From Candidatus Acetatifactor stercoripullorum (GTDB lineage: Bacteria; Bacillota; Clostridia; Lachnospirales; Lachnospiraceae): DNA of 49,521 nt. A program made the translations under genes and the position numbers. Positions 24,596 to 32,324 of this stretch are shown piece by piece. Location: positions 1 to 49,521 of the forward strand of contig DXGH01000069.1 in NCBI GenBank assembly GCA_019114005.1, written 5' to 3'. A model generated the notes under the pieces. It worked only from the letters and a program-made list of their open reading frames with translations. It searched no databases and was not told the origin of the DNA. Each line of letters begins with the position of its first letter. Position 1 is the stretch's first letter.

Positions 24596-25516
24596 ATGAT
24601 AAATCTGTTGATTACGATAATAGGCGTTCTTGCGCTGATCTGCCTTTGGGTGCTGCTTTACGACAGCAACCGGTTTGTGGTGGCAGGGTACAGAATGGAG
24701 GATGCACGCATAAAGAAAAGCTGTCGCTTTGTGGTGCTGGCAGATCTGCATAACAAGCAATATGGAAGGAACAATGAACGGCTGCTTGCAGCTATCAAGG
24801 AGTGCAAACCGGACTTTATTCTTGTGGCGGGAGATATGCTTACCGCAAAACCGGGGGAAAGTCCGGAGGCTGCGCTGCATTTTCTGGAAGCGCTTGCGGC
24901 TTTGTATCCCGTCTATTACGGAAATGGCAATCACGAGCACCGGCTGAAACTGTATCCTTCCAAATATGGAGATTTGGGAGAGCAGTACGAAAAGGCGCTG
25001 CGTAAAATGGGAATTTGTCTGCTGGTAAATGAACACGTTTCTCTGCCGGAGGCGGGAGTGGTGATATATGGTTCCCAGATAGACAAGCAGTATTATAAAA
25101 GATTCCGGGTTCAGAAAATGGAAGGTGATTACCTGGAAAGCATTCTGGGAAGGATAGACAGGGCAGGCTATAATATCTTGATCGCCCACAATCCTGATTA
25201 CTTTCCCCAGTATGCAGAATGGGGGGCTGATCTTGTGCTTTCCGGACATGTACACGGCGGCATGGTCAGAATTCCTTTCTGGGGAAAGGGTGTGGTGTCT
25301 CCCGGAATCCGTCTTTTTCCCAAATACGACGGCGGACTTTTCAGACAGGGAGATTCTTCCATGCTTTTAAGCAGAGGGCTGGGAATGCACACCATACCTA
25401 TCCGGCTTTTTAATCCCGCAGAGGTGCTGGTGGTGGATCTTGTACCGTCCGGGGAAAAGAAAACGGACGCAGGGAGGACTGATTATGGCGATACCGGTAA
25501 AACTGGAAGTGTTTGA
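24596..25516 (+). CDS. Membrane-anchored metallophosphoesterase
   Basis: The 306-aa protein has an N-terminal hydrophobic helix (about residues 3-22) and a calcineurin-like phosphoesterase domain. The metal-binding motifs are visible in order: D50-L-H52-N, GD (79-80), GNHE (111-114), an H in IAHNPDYF and GHVHGG. The YaeI/YkuE-type subgroup of this family hydrolyses lipid pyrophosphates or other phosphoesters; the substrate here is unknown. The last 32 bases overlap the scpA start in another frame, so it is probably expressed with scpA/scpB. Its C-terminal tail (after VVDLVPSGEKK) is non-conserved in appearance. Confidence 0.9.
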   Translation: MINLLITIIGVLALICLWVLLYDSNRFVVAGYRMEDARIKKSCRFVVLADLHNKQYGRNNERLLAAIKECKPDFILVAGDMLTAKPGESPEAALHFLEALAALYPVYYGNGNHEHRLKLYPSKYGDLGEQYEKALRKMGICLLVNEHVSLPEAGVVIYGSQIDKQYYKRFRVQKMEGDYLESILGRIDRAGYNILIAHNPDYFPQYAEWGADLVLSGHVHGGMVRIPFWGKGVVSPGIRLFPKYDGGLFRQGDSSMLLSRGLGMHTIPIRLFNPAEVLVVDLVPSGEKKTDAGRTDYGDTGKTGSV

Positions 25517-26231
25517 AGGCCCTTTGGACCTGCTGCTTCATCTGATTGACAAGAATAAAATTGATATCTACGATATTCCCATTGTGGAGATTACCGAGCA
25601 GTATCTGGATTATATCAAGCAGATGCAGCAAAGAGATATGAATGTGATGAGTGAATTTCTGGTGATGGCTGCCACGCTGATCGACATTAAGTGCAGAATG
25701 CTGCTGCCCAAGGAGGTCAACGAGGAAGGGGAAGAAGAGGACCCCAGAGCGGAGCTGGTACAGAAGCTTTTGGAGTACAAGATGTATAAGTATATGTCTC
25801 TGGAGCTCAGGGACAGACAGGTGGATGCGGGCAGAAGCATATACCGCAGCCAGAGTCTCCCAAAGGAGGTGGCCGCCTATAAGCCCCCCATTGATTATCA
25901 GGAGCTTGTGGGCGATATGACATTAAACAAGCTGCATGAAATTTTTAAATCCATGATCAAGCGCCAGGAGGACAAGATTGATCCCATCCGAAGCCAGTAT
26001 GGCAATATCGAAAAGGATGAGATCGATATGGATGCAAAAACGCTGTATGTGGAGGCGTACGCCAGAGAACACAAAAAATTCAGCTTTCGCAGGCTGCTGG
26101 AAAAGCAGTCCAGCAAAATGGAGGTGATCGTCACCTTTCTCATCATTCTGGAGCTGATGAAGCTGGGAGAAATACAGATCAGCCAGGAGAATATTTTTGA
26201 CGATATTATGATTACCTCAAACGTGGCATGA
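25485..26231 (+). CDS. scpA: Segregation and condensation protein A (kleisin)
   Basis: ScpA is the kleisin that bridges the SMC dimer and recruits ScpB, compacting and segregating the chromosome. The 248-aa protein starts MAIPVKLEVFEGPLDLLLHL, the family's diagnostic N-terminus for binding the SMC neck. It has the LIDIKCRMLLPKE segment, an acidic linker EEGEEEDPRAELVQKLLEYK and a C-terminal winged-helix with VTFLIILELMKLGEIQISQ. The ATG at 25485 has AGGGAGGA about 7 bases upstream and lies inside the phosphoesterase gene. scpB follows 29 bases later; smc is not in the window. Confidence 0.96.
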   Translation: MAIPVKLEVFEGPLDLLLHLIDKNKIDIYDIPIVEITEQYLDYIKQMQQRDMNVMSEFLVMAATLIDIKCRMLLPKEVNEEGEEEDPRAELVQKLLEYKMYKYMSLELRDRQVDAGRSIYRSQSLPKEVAAYKPPIDYQELVGDMTLNKLHEIFKSMIKRQEDKIDPIRSQYGNIEKDEIDMDAKTLYVEAYAREHKKFSFRRLLEKQSSKMEVIVTFLIILELMKLGEIQISQENIFDDIMITSNVA

Positions 26232-26260
26232 GGCTGCGGCAGATAGGAGCGGATACATAG

Positions 26261-26830
26261 ATGGAACGGACAAAGGCAGAGGCAGTGATTGAGGCGGTAT
26301 TGTTTGCCATGGGAGAATCTGTGGAGATTGGCCGCCTTGCGCAGGTGATAGAGGAGGACGTAAAGACCACAAATGCAATTTTGAAGGATATGTCCAGACG
26401 CTATGAGGAGGAGGACAGAGGAATTGCGCTGACACAGTTTGACAATGCGGTTCAGCTGTGCACGAAGCCGGATATGTACGAATACCTGATTAAAATAGCA
26501 AAAAATCCAAGAAAGCCTGTGTTGACGGACACGGTTTTGGAGACGCTCTCCATCATTGCCTATAAACAGCCCATTACCAGGGTTGAGGTGGAGAGAGTGC
26601 GTGGAGTAAGCTGTGACCACGCCATCAATAAGCTTTTGGAATACGATCTGATTACGGAGCTTGGGAGGCTGGATGCGCCGGGGCGCCCTCTTTTATTTGG
26701 AACCACGGAGCAGTTTCTTAGGAGCTTCGGGGTAAAGAGCTTAGAGGAGCTGCCGGAATTAAATCCGGTGCAGATAGAGGAGTTTAAGCAGCAGGCGGAG
26801 GCGGAGGTCTCGCTGCAGCTGGATGTGTAA
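26261..26830 (+). CDS. scpB: Segregation and condensation protein B
   Basis: ScpB dimers bind the ScpA linker in the SMC condensin complex. The 189-aa protein has two winged-helix domains: the first from AEAVIEAVLFAMGESVEIGR, and the second with DTVLETLSIIAYKQPITRVE, VRGVSCDHAINKLLEYDLI and GRPLLFGTTEQFLRSFGV, all typical of the family. A short acidic tail follows. AGGAGCGG precedes the ATG. It directly follows scpA, and no terminator separates it from the carboxypeptidase gene 51 bases downstream. Confidence 0.96.
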   Translation: MERTKAEAVIEAVLFAMGESVEIGRLAQVIEEDVKTTNAILKDMSRRYEEEDRGIALTQFDNAVQLCTKPDMYEYLIKIAKNPRKPVLTDTVLETLSIIAYKQPITRVEVERVRGVSCDHAINKLLEYDLITELGRLDAPGRPLLFGTTEQFLRSFGVKSLEELPELNPVQIEEFKQQAEAEVSLQLDV

Positions 26831-26881
26831 TAGGACAAAACGAAAAAACATATATTAGTAGAAAATCCTGGAAAGTATGTA

Positions 26882-28240
26882 ATGACTATGAAAGGACGAA
26901 ACTGGATCGTAGGGGCGTTTGCCGGCATATTATTTTTATTCATGCAGGCGCCCCTTTTTGCGTGGGCAGGACAAGAGGAAGATAGTGAAGCGCAGCCCGA
27001 TTTTTCCCTGTATGCTGCATCGGCAGCATTGATCGATGCCCAGTCGGGAAGAGTGCTGTATGGGAAAAACGCGGATACGCCAATGGCCATGGCCAGCACA
27101 ACGAAGATTATGACCTGCATTGTGGTGCTGGAAAACGCGGATATGGAGGATACGCTGCAGGTTTCCTCTTATGCGGCTGGAATGCCCAAGGTGAAGCTGT
27201 ATTTGAAAAAGGGAGAGACCTATACTGTGAAGGACCTGCTCTATTCCCTGATGCTGGAATCCCACAATGATACGGCGGCTGCGCTGGCGGAACACATCGG
27301 GAAAAGGTATCTGTCCCAGGAACTGCAGAATAAAAGCACGTCGGACTTTACTGCGGAGGAAAGCAGGATGGCGGTAGCGGCATTTGCTTCGCTGATGAAT
27401 GCCAAGGCGAAGGAGCTTGGGTGTGAAAACACCTATTTTATCACGCCAAACGGTTTGGACGCCACAGAGACCATTACATTGAACAATGGAGAGACCGTGG
27501 AGCGGGAGCACTGCACCACGGCCACGGAGCTTGCGCGGATTATGGCTTACTGCGTGGGGCAGTCTCCGAAAAAGGATGCTTTTTTGGAAATCACCAGGAC
27601 TCCCAGCTATTCCTTTTCGGCCAATGGAAGAAGCTTTTCCTGCACCAACCACAACGCCTTTCTGAATATGATGACAGGGGCCCTGAGCGGAAAGACGGGG
27701 TTTACCAACAAGGCGGGGTACTGCTATGTGGGAGCCCTTGAAAGCGAGGGCAGGATCTTTGTGGTGGCGCTGTTAGCCTGCGGGTGGCCCAACAATAAAA
27801 ATTATAAGTGGAGTGATACGAAGGAGCTGATGCAGTATGGACTGGATTCCTATTTCTATCAAGCCTTTTCGGAGCAGGAAACAGCTATCTCCCAGGGGGA
27901 CTTGGCGCCCATTCCTGTGGAGGGAGGAAGAACACGGATATTAGGGGAGACGGCTTTTGTGCCTCTTTCCGTACAGGAGGATGAAGATGGGCTTCCCGGG
28001 CTTCTTTTGCGGGAGGGGGAAGAAATCCAGGTGGAATGCCGGATAAAAAAGAATTTGAAAGCCCCTGTGGAAAGCGGAACAGTGGTGGGGAATATTTATT
28101 ACATAGTGGATGATGCCATATACAGGACGGATACTGTGATTGCCATGGAAACTGTGGAAAAAATAGACTTTGCCTGGTGCCTGGAGCAAATATGCTGCCG
28201 GTTTTTGCAAACGGAGGCTGCAGGAGCACAAGGAATGTAA
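26882..28240 (+). CDS. D-alanyl-D-alanine carboxypeptidase (DacF type), second copy
   Basis: A 452-aa secreted penicillin-binding protein with a signal peptide ending near FAWAG. Motifs are STTK (72-75), SHN (127-129) and KTG (271-273). The C-terminal beta domain covers about residues 320-420, followed by a tail that might associate with the membrane (KIDFAWCLEQICCRFLQ). It differs from the first copy at the second motif (SHN instead of SGN) and carries a longer insert around residues 141-160. The ribosome binding site is weak (GGAAAG), and an ATG two codons in is an alternative start. A terminator follows the gene. Confidence 0.92.
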   Translation: MTMKGRNWIVGAFAGILFLFMQAPLFAWAGQEEDSEAQPDFSLYAASAALIDAQSGRVLYGKNADTPMAMASTTKIMTCIVVLENADMEDTLQVSSYAAGMPKVKLYLKKGETYTVKDLLYSLMLESHNDTAAALAEHIGKRYLSQELQNKSTSDFTAEESRMAVAAFASLMNAKAKELGCENTYFITPNGLDATETITLNNGETVEREHCTTATELARIMAYCVGQSPKKDAFLEITRTPSYSFSANGRSFSCTNHNAFLNMMTGALSGKTGFTNKAGYCYVGALESEGRIFVVALLACGWPNNKNYKWSDTKELMQYGLDSYFYQAFSEQETAISQGDLAPIPVEGGRTRILGETAFVPLSVQEDEDGLPGLLLREGEEIQVECRIKKNLKAPVESGTVVGNIYYIVDDAIYRTDTVIAMETVEKIDFAWCLEQICCRFLQTEAAGAQGM

Positions 28241-28256
28241 AAAATGTGAAAAAATT

Positions 28257-28286
28257 GCAATTCGTTCTTTGCGAGTTGCTTTTTTT
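28257..28286 (+). terminator. Rho-independent terminator after the second carboxypeptidase
   Basis: GCAATTCG (28257-28264) pairs with CGAGTTGC (28272-28279), with one T/G wobble, and seven T residues follow. The -35 box of the next operon overlaps its right side. Confidence 0.8.
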
Positions 28287-28296
28287 GTGTTATACT
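28269..28296 (+). promoter_or_regulatory. Promoter for the decarboxylase/carboxyltransferase operon
   Basis: TTGCGA (28269-28274) and TATACT (28291-28296) are 16 bases apart, giving a leader of about 95 nt. That leader contains a GGCATTT/AAATGCC stem around 28317-28345, which could affect expression but matches no riboswitch class I know. Confidence 0.55.
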
Positions 28297-28397
28297 AAAC
28301 TGACGTTAATCATGGGGGCATTTGCTTTATAATCAAAAAATGCCACCTCTATTAATTTGTTTTTATTTATTCATATTATAAACGGAGGGCTGAAAGC

Positions 28398-29828
28398 ATG
28401 AGTACTACTTCAAAAGCGAGTCAAAGAATTACTGCTTTACTCGATGACAACAGTTTCGTTGAAATCGGCGGACTTGTAACTGCAAGAGCTACTGATTTTA
28501 ACATGAAACCAAACGAAACTCCTTCTGACGGTTGCATTACCGGCTACGGAGTGATCGACGGTAATCTCGTGTATGTATACAGCCAGGATGCGGCCGTGAT
28601 GAACGGAACCATCGGCGAAATGCATGCGAAAAAGATTTCCAACCTTTATGATCTGGCGATGAAGACAGGAGCACCTGTGATTGGCCTGATTGACTCTGCG
28701 GGGCTTAGACTGCAGGAGGCTACAGATGCGCTGGCTGCCTTTGGTGAAATTTATCTGAAACAGACAATGGCCTCCGGAGTGATTCCTCAGATCACTGCCA
28801 TTTTTGGCACCTGCGGCGGCGGACTTGGCCTGTTTCCCACGCTGACTGACTTTACCTTTATGGAGGAGAAAAATGCAAAGCTGTTTGTAAATTCTCCCAA
28901 TGCGCTGGCGGGCAATGTGATCACAAAATGCGATTCCTCTTCTGCGGCATTTCAGTCTCAGGAGAGCGGCATTGTGGACGTGGTTGGGGACGAAGCCTCC
29001 ATTTTATCCGGTATCAGAGCGCTGATTGGATTTTTGCCTGCAAACAATGAGGACAACTTAAATTATGACGACTGCACGGATGATTTGAACCGTGCCAGCG
29101 CTGAGCTGGCAGGCTGCGTGGGGGATACTGCGATGGCCCTTCGTGTGCTTGCGGATAATTATAACTTCTTTGAGGTGAAGGCCGGCTATGCGAAGGATAT
29201 GGTGACAGGCTTCCTCAAATTAAACGGCGTAACCATCGGCGCAGTGGCAAACCGCAGTGAAGTCCTCGATGCCGAGGGTAATGTGTCCGAGAAGCTGGAT
29301 GCGGTGCTGACGAAGAAGGGCTGTGAAAAGGCTGCTGACTTCGTGAATTTCTGCGACGCATTTGGAATTCCGGTGCTCACCCTGACCAATGTAAAGGGCT
29401 ATGAGGCTACCATGTGCTCTGAAAAGGGCATTGCAAAGGCGGCTGCAAAGCTTACATATGCTTTTGCAAACGCTACCGTTCCCAAGGTGAATGTGATTAT
29501 TGGCAAGGCTTATGGCACGGCTTACATTGTGATGAATTCCAAGGCCATAGGTGCGGACATTACCATGGCTTGGCCGGATGCGGAGATTGGAACCATGGAC
29601 AGCAGGCTGGCTGCAAAGATTATGTATGACGGCCAGGGGGCGGATGTGATAGACGAGAAGGCTGCGGAATATAAAGAGCTTGCCCTGAATGTAAAGAGTG
29701 CAGCAAAAAGAGGGTATGTGGATCAGATCGTAGATGCTGCCGACACCAGAAAATATGTGATCGGTGCCTTTGAGATGTTATTTACAAAGAGCGAGGGACG
29801 TCCTGCAAAGAAACACGGAACAGTCTAA
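28398..29828 (+). CDS. Acyl-CoA carboxyltransferase subunit (PccB/MmdA/12S type)
   Basis: The 476-aa protein has the crotonase-like double fold of biotin-dependent carboxyltransferases. The N-half has DDNSFVEIGGLV, ITGYGVIDGNLVYVYSQD, GEMHAKKISNLYDLAMKTGA and the oxyanion turn GTCGGGLGLFP. The C-half has TGFLKLNGVTIGAVANRS, GIPVLTLTNVKGY and the second loop GKAYGTAYIVMNSK. In methylmalonyl-CoA decarboxylase this subunit moves carboxyl from the acyl-CoA to biotin; in the Propionibacterium transcarboxylase the 12S subunit does the same. It is shorter at the N-terminus than PccB. GGAGGG precedes the ATG. Acyl-CoA specificity cannot be fixed by eye; glutaconyl-CoA is a less likely alternative on length. 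Confidence 0.9.
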   Translation: MSTTSKASQRITALLDDNSFVEIGGLVTARATDFNMKPNETPSDGCITGYGVIDGNLVYVYSQDAAVMNGTIGEMHAKKISNLYDLAMKTGAPVIGLIDSAGLRLQEATDALAAFGEIYLKQTMASGVIPQITAIFGTCGGGLGLFPTLTDFTFMEEKNAKLFVNSPNALAGNVITKCDSSSAAFQSQESGIVDVVGDEASILSGIRALIGFLPANNEDNLNYDDCTDDLNRASAELAGCVGDTAMALRVLADNYNFFEVKAGYAKDMVTGFLKLNGVTIGAVANRSEVLDAEGNVSEKLDAVLTKKGCEKAADFVNFCDAFGIPVLTLTNVKGYEATMCSEKGIAKAAAKLTYAFANATVPKVNVIIGKAYGTAYIVMNSKAIGADITMAWPDAEIGTMDSRLAAKIMYDGQGADVIDEKAAEYKELALNVKSAAKRGYVDQIVDAADTRKYVIGAFEMLFTKSEGRPAKKHGTV

Positions 29829-29847
29829 GAGAAAGGGTGATTATAAG

Positions 29848-30648
29848 ATGAAGAAATTTTTTGCTCTAATATGTATGATTACCTGTATCTTTGGTCTGAC
29901 AGCCTGCGGAAGCGAAGAGACGCTGACGGAATATGAACAGCAGAAGGTGGATTATGCAGAACAGCTGGCGGCTCAGAAGGTGGTTCCGCTGCTTGCGAAT
30001 TTTATGGATGATGATGCCGCCCAGACATTTGCGGAGAATACCAACGAAGAAATTGAGTATATCTTCGGCAATGACTACAGCATGAATGTAGACGGGTACG
30101 CACTGGCTTCGGCCATAGAGTCCTATCATTCCGCCGCAGCGGATATCGGAAGCATAACCGCCATCGGTGAGGCTGAGGGAAGAATCGACGACGATCAGAT
30201 CATCGTGTACGTGCAGGTAGAGGGAGAGAAAAAGGATGCGGAAGCAGAAGTTATTTTCTCAAACGATATGTTCATGGTGCTGGAATCCTCGGCTTTGAAT
30301 CCGATGTCCTCCATGGGCGAGCTGATGATGGGCGCAACCCTGAATACCCTAGTGGGCATGGGCACTGTGTTCTGCGTTTTGATCCTGATTTGTCTGATTA
30401 TCAGCTGCTTTGGAGTGTTTGCAAAGATGCAGACCGGGAAAAAGAATCAGGATGAGAAGGAAGAAAAGAAGCCTGCGGTGGAAAGCCCGGCACAGCAGAC
30501 CGCTGTCCTGGAAGCGACAGCGCCCCAGACAGATGATCTGGAGCTGATAGCGGTGATTGCAGCGGCCATAGCCGCAAGCGAGGGAAAAACCTCTACGGAC
30601 GGCTTTGTGGTGCGCTCTATCCGCAAGGTCAGAAGAAGCAGATACTAA
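29848..30648 (+). CDS. OadG-like subunit of a Na+-pumping decarboxylase, with lipoprotein signal
   Basis: The 266-aa product has a signal ending GLTAC-G (C20), an acidic domain of about 130 residues, one transmembrane helix (about 168-192, starting TLVGMGTVFCVLILI) and a charged linker. It ends with a motif common to OadG/MmdD proteins: ELIAVIAAAIAASEGKTS then VVRSIRKVRRS. OadG-type subunits assemble and anchor the complex. The extra N-terminal lipoprotein part makes it about three times the length of a classical OadG. It lies 19 bases after the carboxyltransferase gene and 40 before the biotin carrier. Confidence 0.8.
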   Translation: MKKFFALICMITCIFGLTACGSEETLTEYEQQKVDYAEQLAAQKVVPLLANFMDDDAAQTFAENTNEEIEYIFGNDYSMNVDGYALASAIESYHSAAADIGSITAIGEAEGRIDDDQIIVYVQVEGEKKDAEAEVIFSNDMFMVLESSALNPMSSMGELMMGATLNTLVGMGTVFCVLILICLIISCFGVFAKMQTGKKNQDEKEEKKPAVESPAQQTAVLEATAPQTDDLELIAVIAAAIAASEGKTSTDGFVVRSIRKVRRSRY

Positions 30649-30688
30649 AGACGGTTGAAACAAACTTAAATTTATGGAGGAATGAAAA

Positions 30689-31084
30689 ATGAAAAATTAT
30701 ACCATAACCGTTAATGGAAACGTATATGATGTAGTAGTGGAAGAGGGCGCGTCCTCTGTTGCAGCGCCTGTAACGCCTGCAGCGGCGCCTGCACCTGCAG
30801 CTCCCAGAGCGGCAGCGCCTGCAGCGGCACCTGCGCCCGCACCTGCACCTGCAGCGCCTAAAGCTGCGGGAAGCGTTAAGATTGAAGCCGGGGCAGCCGG
30901 AAAGATTTTCAAGCTGGAAGCAAGCGTGGGACAGGCAGTAAAGGCTGGCGATCCTGTTGTAATTCTGGAAGCCATGAAGATGGAAATCCCTGTAGTGGCG
31001 CCTCAGGATGGCACCGTAGCAAGTATTGACGTAGCAGTTGGAGACTCTGTTGAAGCAGGCGCTGTACTGGCAACTATGAATTAG
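30689..31084 (+). CDS. Biotin carboxyl carrier subunit (biotin/lipoyl attachment protein)
   Basis: The 131-aa protein has a short strand-rich start (MKNYTITVNGNVYDVVVEEG), a flexible Ala/Pro linker at about 21-60, and a biotinyl domain. Biotin attaches to K97 in EAMKM (94-98), followed by PQDGTVASIDVAVGD. The linker lets the biotin swing between carboxyltransferase sites and the membrane beta subunit. Its DNA is a low-complexity run of CCTGCA/GCGCCTG-type units. GGAGGA precedes the ATG. A biotin protein ligase is not in this window. Confidence 0.95.
   Translation: MKNYTITVNGNVYDVVVEEGASSVAAPVTPAAAPAPAAPRAAAPAAAPAPAPAPAAPKAAGSVKIEAGAAGKIFKLEASVGQAVKAGDPVVILEAMKMEIPVVAPQDGTVASIDVAVGDSVEAGAVLATMN
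30760..30863 (+). repeat. Low-complexity Ala/Pro-coding repeat in the biotin carrier linker
   Basis: About 100 bases of imperfect GCGCCTGCA/GCACCTGCA units encode the Ala/Pro linker. Several CCTGCAG hexamer-scale repeats could allow length changes by slippage, which would alter only linker length. Confidence 0.7.
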
Positions 31085-31129
31085 TCAGACGTAAGTCTAC
31101 AGCGAAAGTAAACAACAGGAGGTCAACAA

Positions 31130-32281
31130 ATGGAATATATAACAACTACGCTCAACAACCTGATTCATCAGACAGCGTTTTTCAGCCTGACCTGGGGAAA
31201 CTTCATCATGATACTGGTTGCGTGCGTTTTCCTTTACTTAGCTATCCGCCACGGATTTGAGCCTCTGCTTTTGGTTCCGATCGCTTTCGGCATGCTGTTG
31301 GTAAATATCTATCCGGACATTATGATCAGCCCGGATGAGGCAGCTAATGGAGCAGGCGGTATGCTGTGGTATTTTTACAAGCTGGATGAACTTGCAATTC
31401 TGCCCTGTTTGATTTTCCTGGGGGTAGGCGCCCAGACGGACTTTGGTCCTTTGATTGCAAACCCGCAGAGCTTCTTGTTAGGAGCGGCGGCCCAGTTCGG
31501 TATTTTTGCAGCTTATTTCGGAGCGATCGCTCTTGGCTTTAACGATATGGCAGCGGCGGCGATCTCCATTATCGGCGGAGCGGATGGCCCCACATCCATC
31601 TTTTTGGCAAACAAGCTGGGGCAGACTGCCATTTTAGGTCCCATCGCCGTGGCGGCATATTCCTATATGTCTTTGGTGCCTATTATCCAGCCCCCCATTA
31701 TGAAGCTTCTGACCACGGAGAAGGAGCGGAAAATAAAGATGGCGCAGCTGCGCCCCGTTTCCAAGCTGGAAAAAATTCTTTTCCCTATTATCATTACCAT
31801 TGTAGTGTGTCTGATTCTTCCCACTACGGCTCCCTTGGTAGGTATGCTTATGCTGGGCAACCTGTTTAAGGAATCCGGTGTGGTAAGACAGCTTACAGAT
31901 ACCGCAGCCAATGCAATGATGTACATTGTGGTTATTATGCTGGGCACCTCCGTAGGAGCGACCACCAGCGCGGAGGCATTCCTGAATGCCGATACCTTGA
32001 AGATCGTGGCGCTGGGACTGATTGCATTTATGTTTGGTACTGCTGCGGGCGTATTGTTCGGCAAGCTGATGTGCGTGGCCTCCAAGGGGAAGGTGAATCC
32101 GCTCATTGGTTCTGCAGGTGTGTCGGCAGTGCCTATGGCAGCCCGTGTATCCCAGAAGGTGGGAGCGGAGGCAGATCCTACCAACTTCCTGCTGATGCAC
32201 GCTATGGGCCCTAATGTGGCAGGCGTTATCGGTACTGCGGTGGCTGCCGGAACCTTTATGGCAATCTTCGGCGTTTTCTAA
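31130..32281 (+). CDS. Na+-translocating decarboxylase beta subunit
   Basis: The 383-aa, roughly 9-11-helix membrane protein decarboxylates carboxybiotin and exports Na+ (OadB/MmdB/GcdB family). The signature [17 protein letters not shown] sits at residues 147-163, and its D152 is the conserved acidic residue for Na+ and proton binding. Other family motifs are [14 protein letters not shown] and, near the end, [18 protein letters not shown] and [26 protein letters not shown] precedes the ATG. It is the ion-pumping heart of the operon; with the biotin carrier and either carboxyltransferase it makes a complete pump. Confidence 0.96.
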   Translation: MEYITTTLNNLIHQTAFFSLTWGNFIMILVACVFLYLAIRHGFEPLLLVPIAFGMLLVNIYPDIMISPDEAANGAGGMLWYFYKLDELAILPCLIFLGVGAQTDFGPLIANPQSFLLGAAAQFGIFAAYFGAIALGFNDMAAAAISIIGGADGPTSIFLANKLGQTAILGPIAVAAYSYMSLVPIIQPPIMKLLTTEKERKIKMAQLRPVSKLEKILFPIIITIVVCLILPTTAPLVGMLMLGNLFKESGVVRQLTDTAANAMMYIVVIMLGTSVGATTSAEAFLNADTLKIVALGLIAFMFGTAAGVLFGKLMCVASKGKVNPLIGSAGVSAVPMAARVSQKVGAEADPTNFLLMHAMGPNVAGVIGTAVAAGTFMAIFGVF

Positions 32282-32324
32282 AGAGAGCATATTAATTGTA
32301 AAATAAAATGGAGGAATTTCGTGA

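Noticed and set aside
28317..28345. Riboswitch in the leader of the decarboxylase operon
   Set aside because: Only a 7-bp stem is visible; no biotin, cobalamin or other known aptamer pattern can be recognised in about 95 nt.
30689..31084. Minus-strand Ala/Gly-rich frame opposite the biotin carrier
   Set aside because: It arises only from the low-complexity Ala/Pro-coding DNA on the plus strand.
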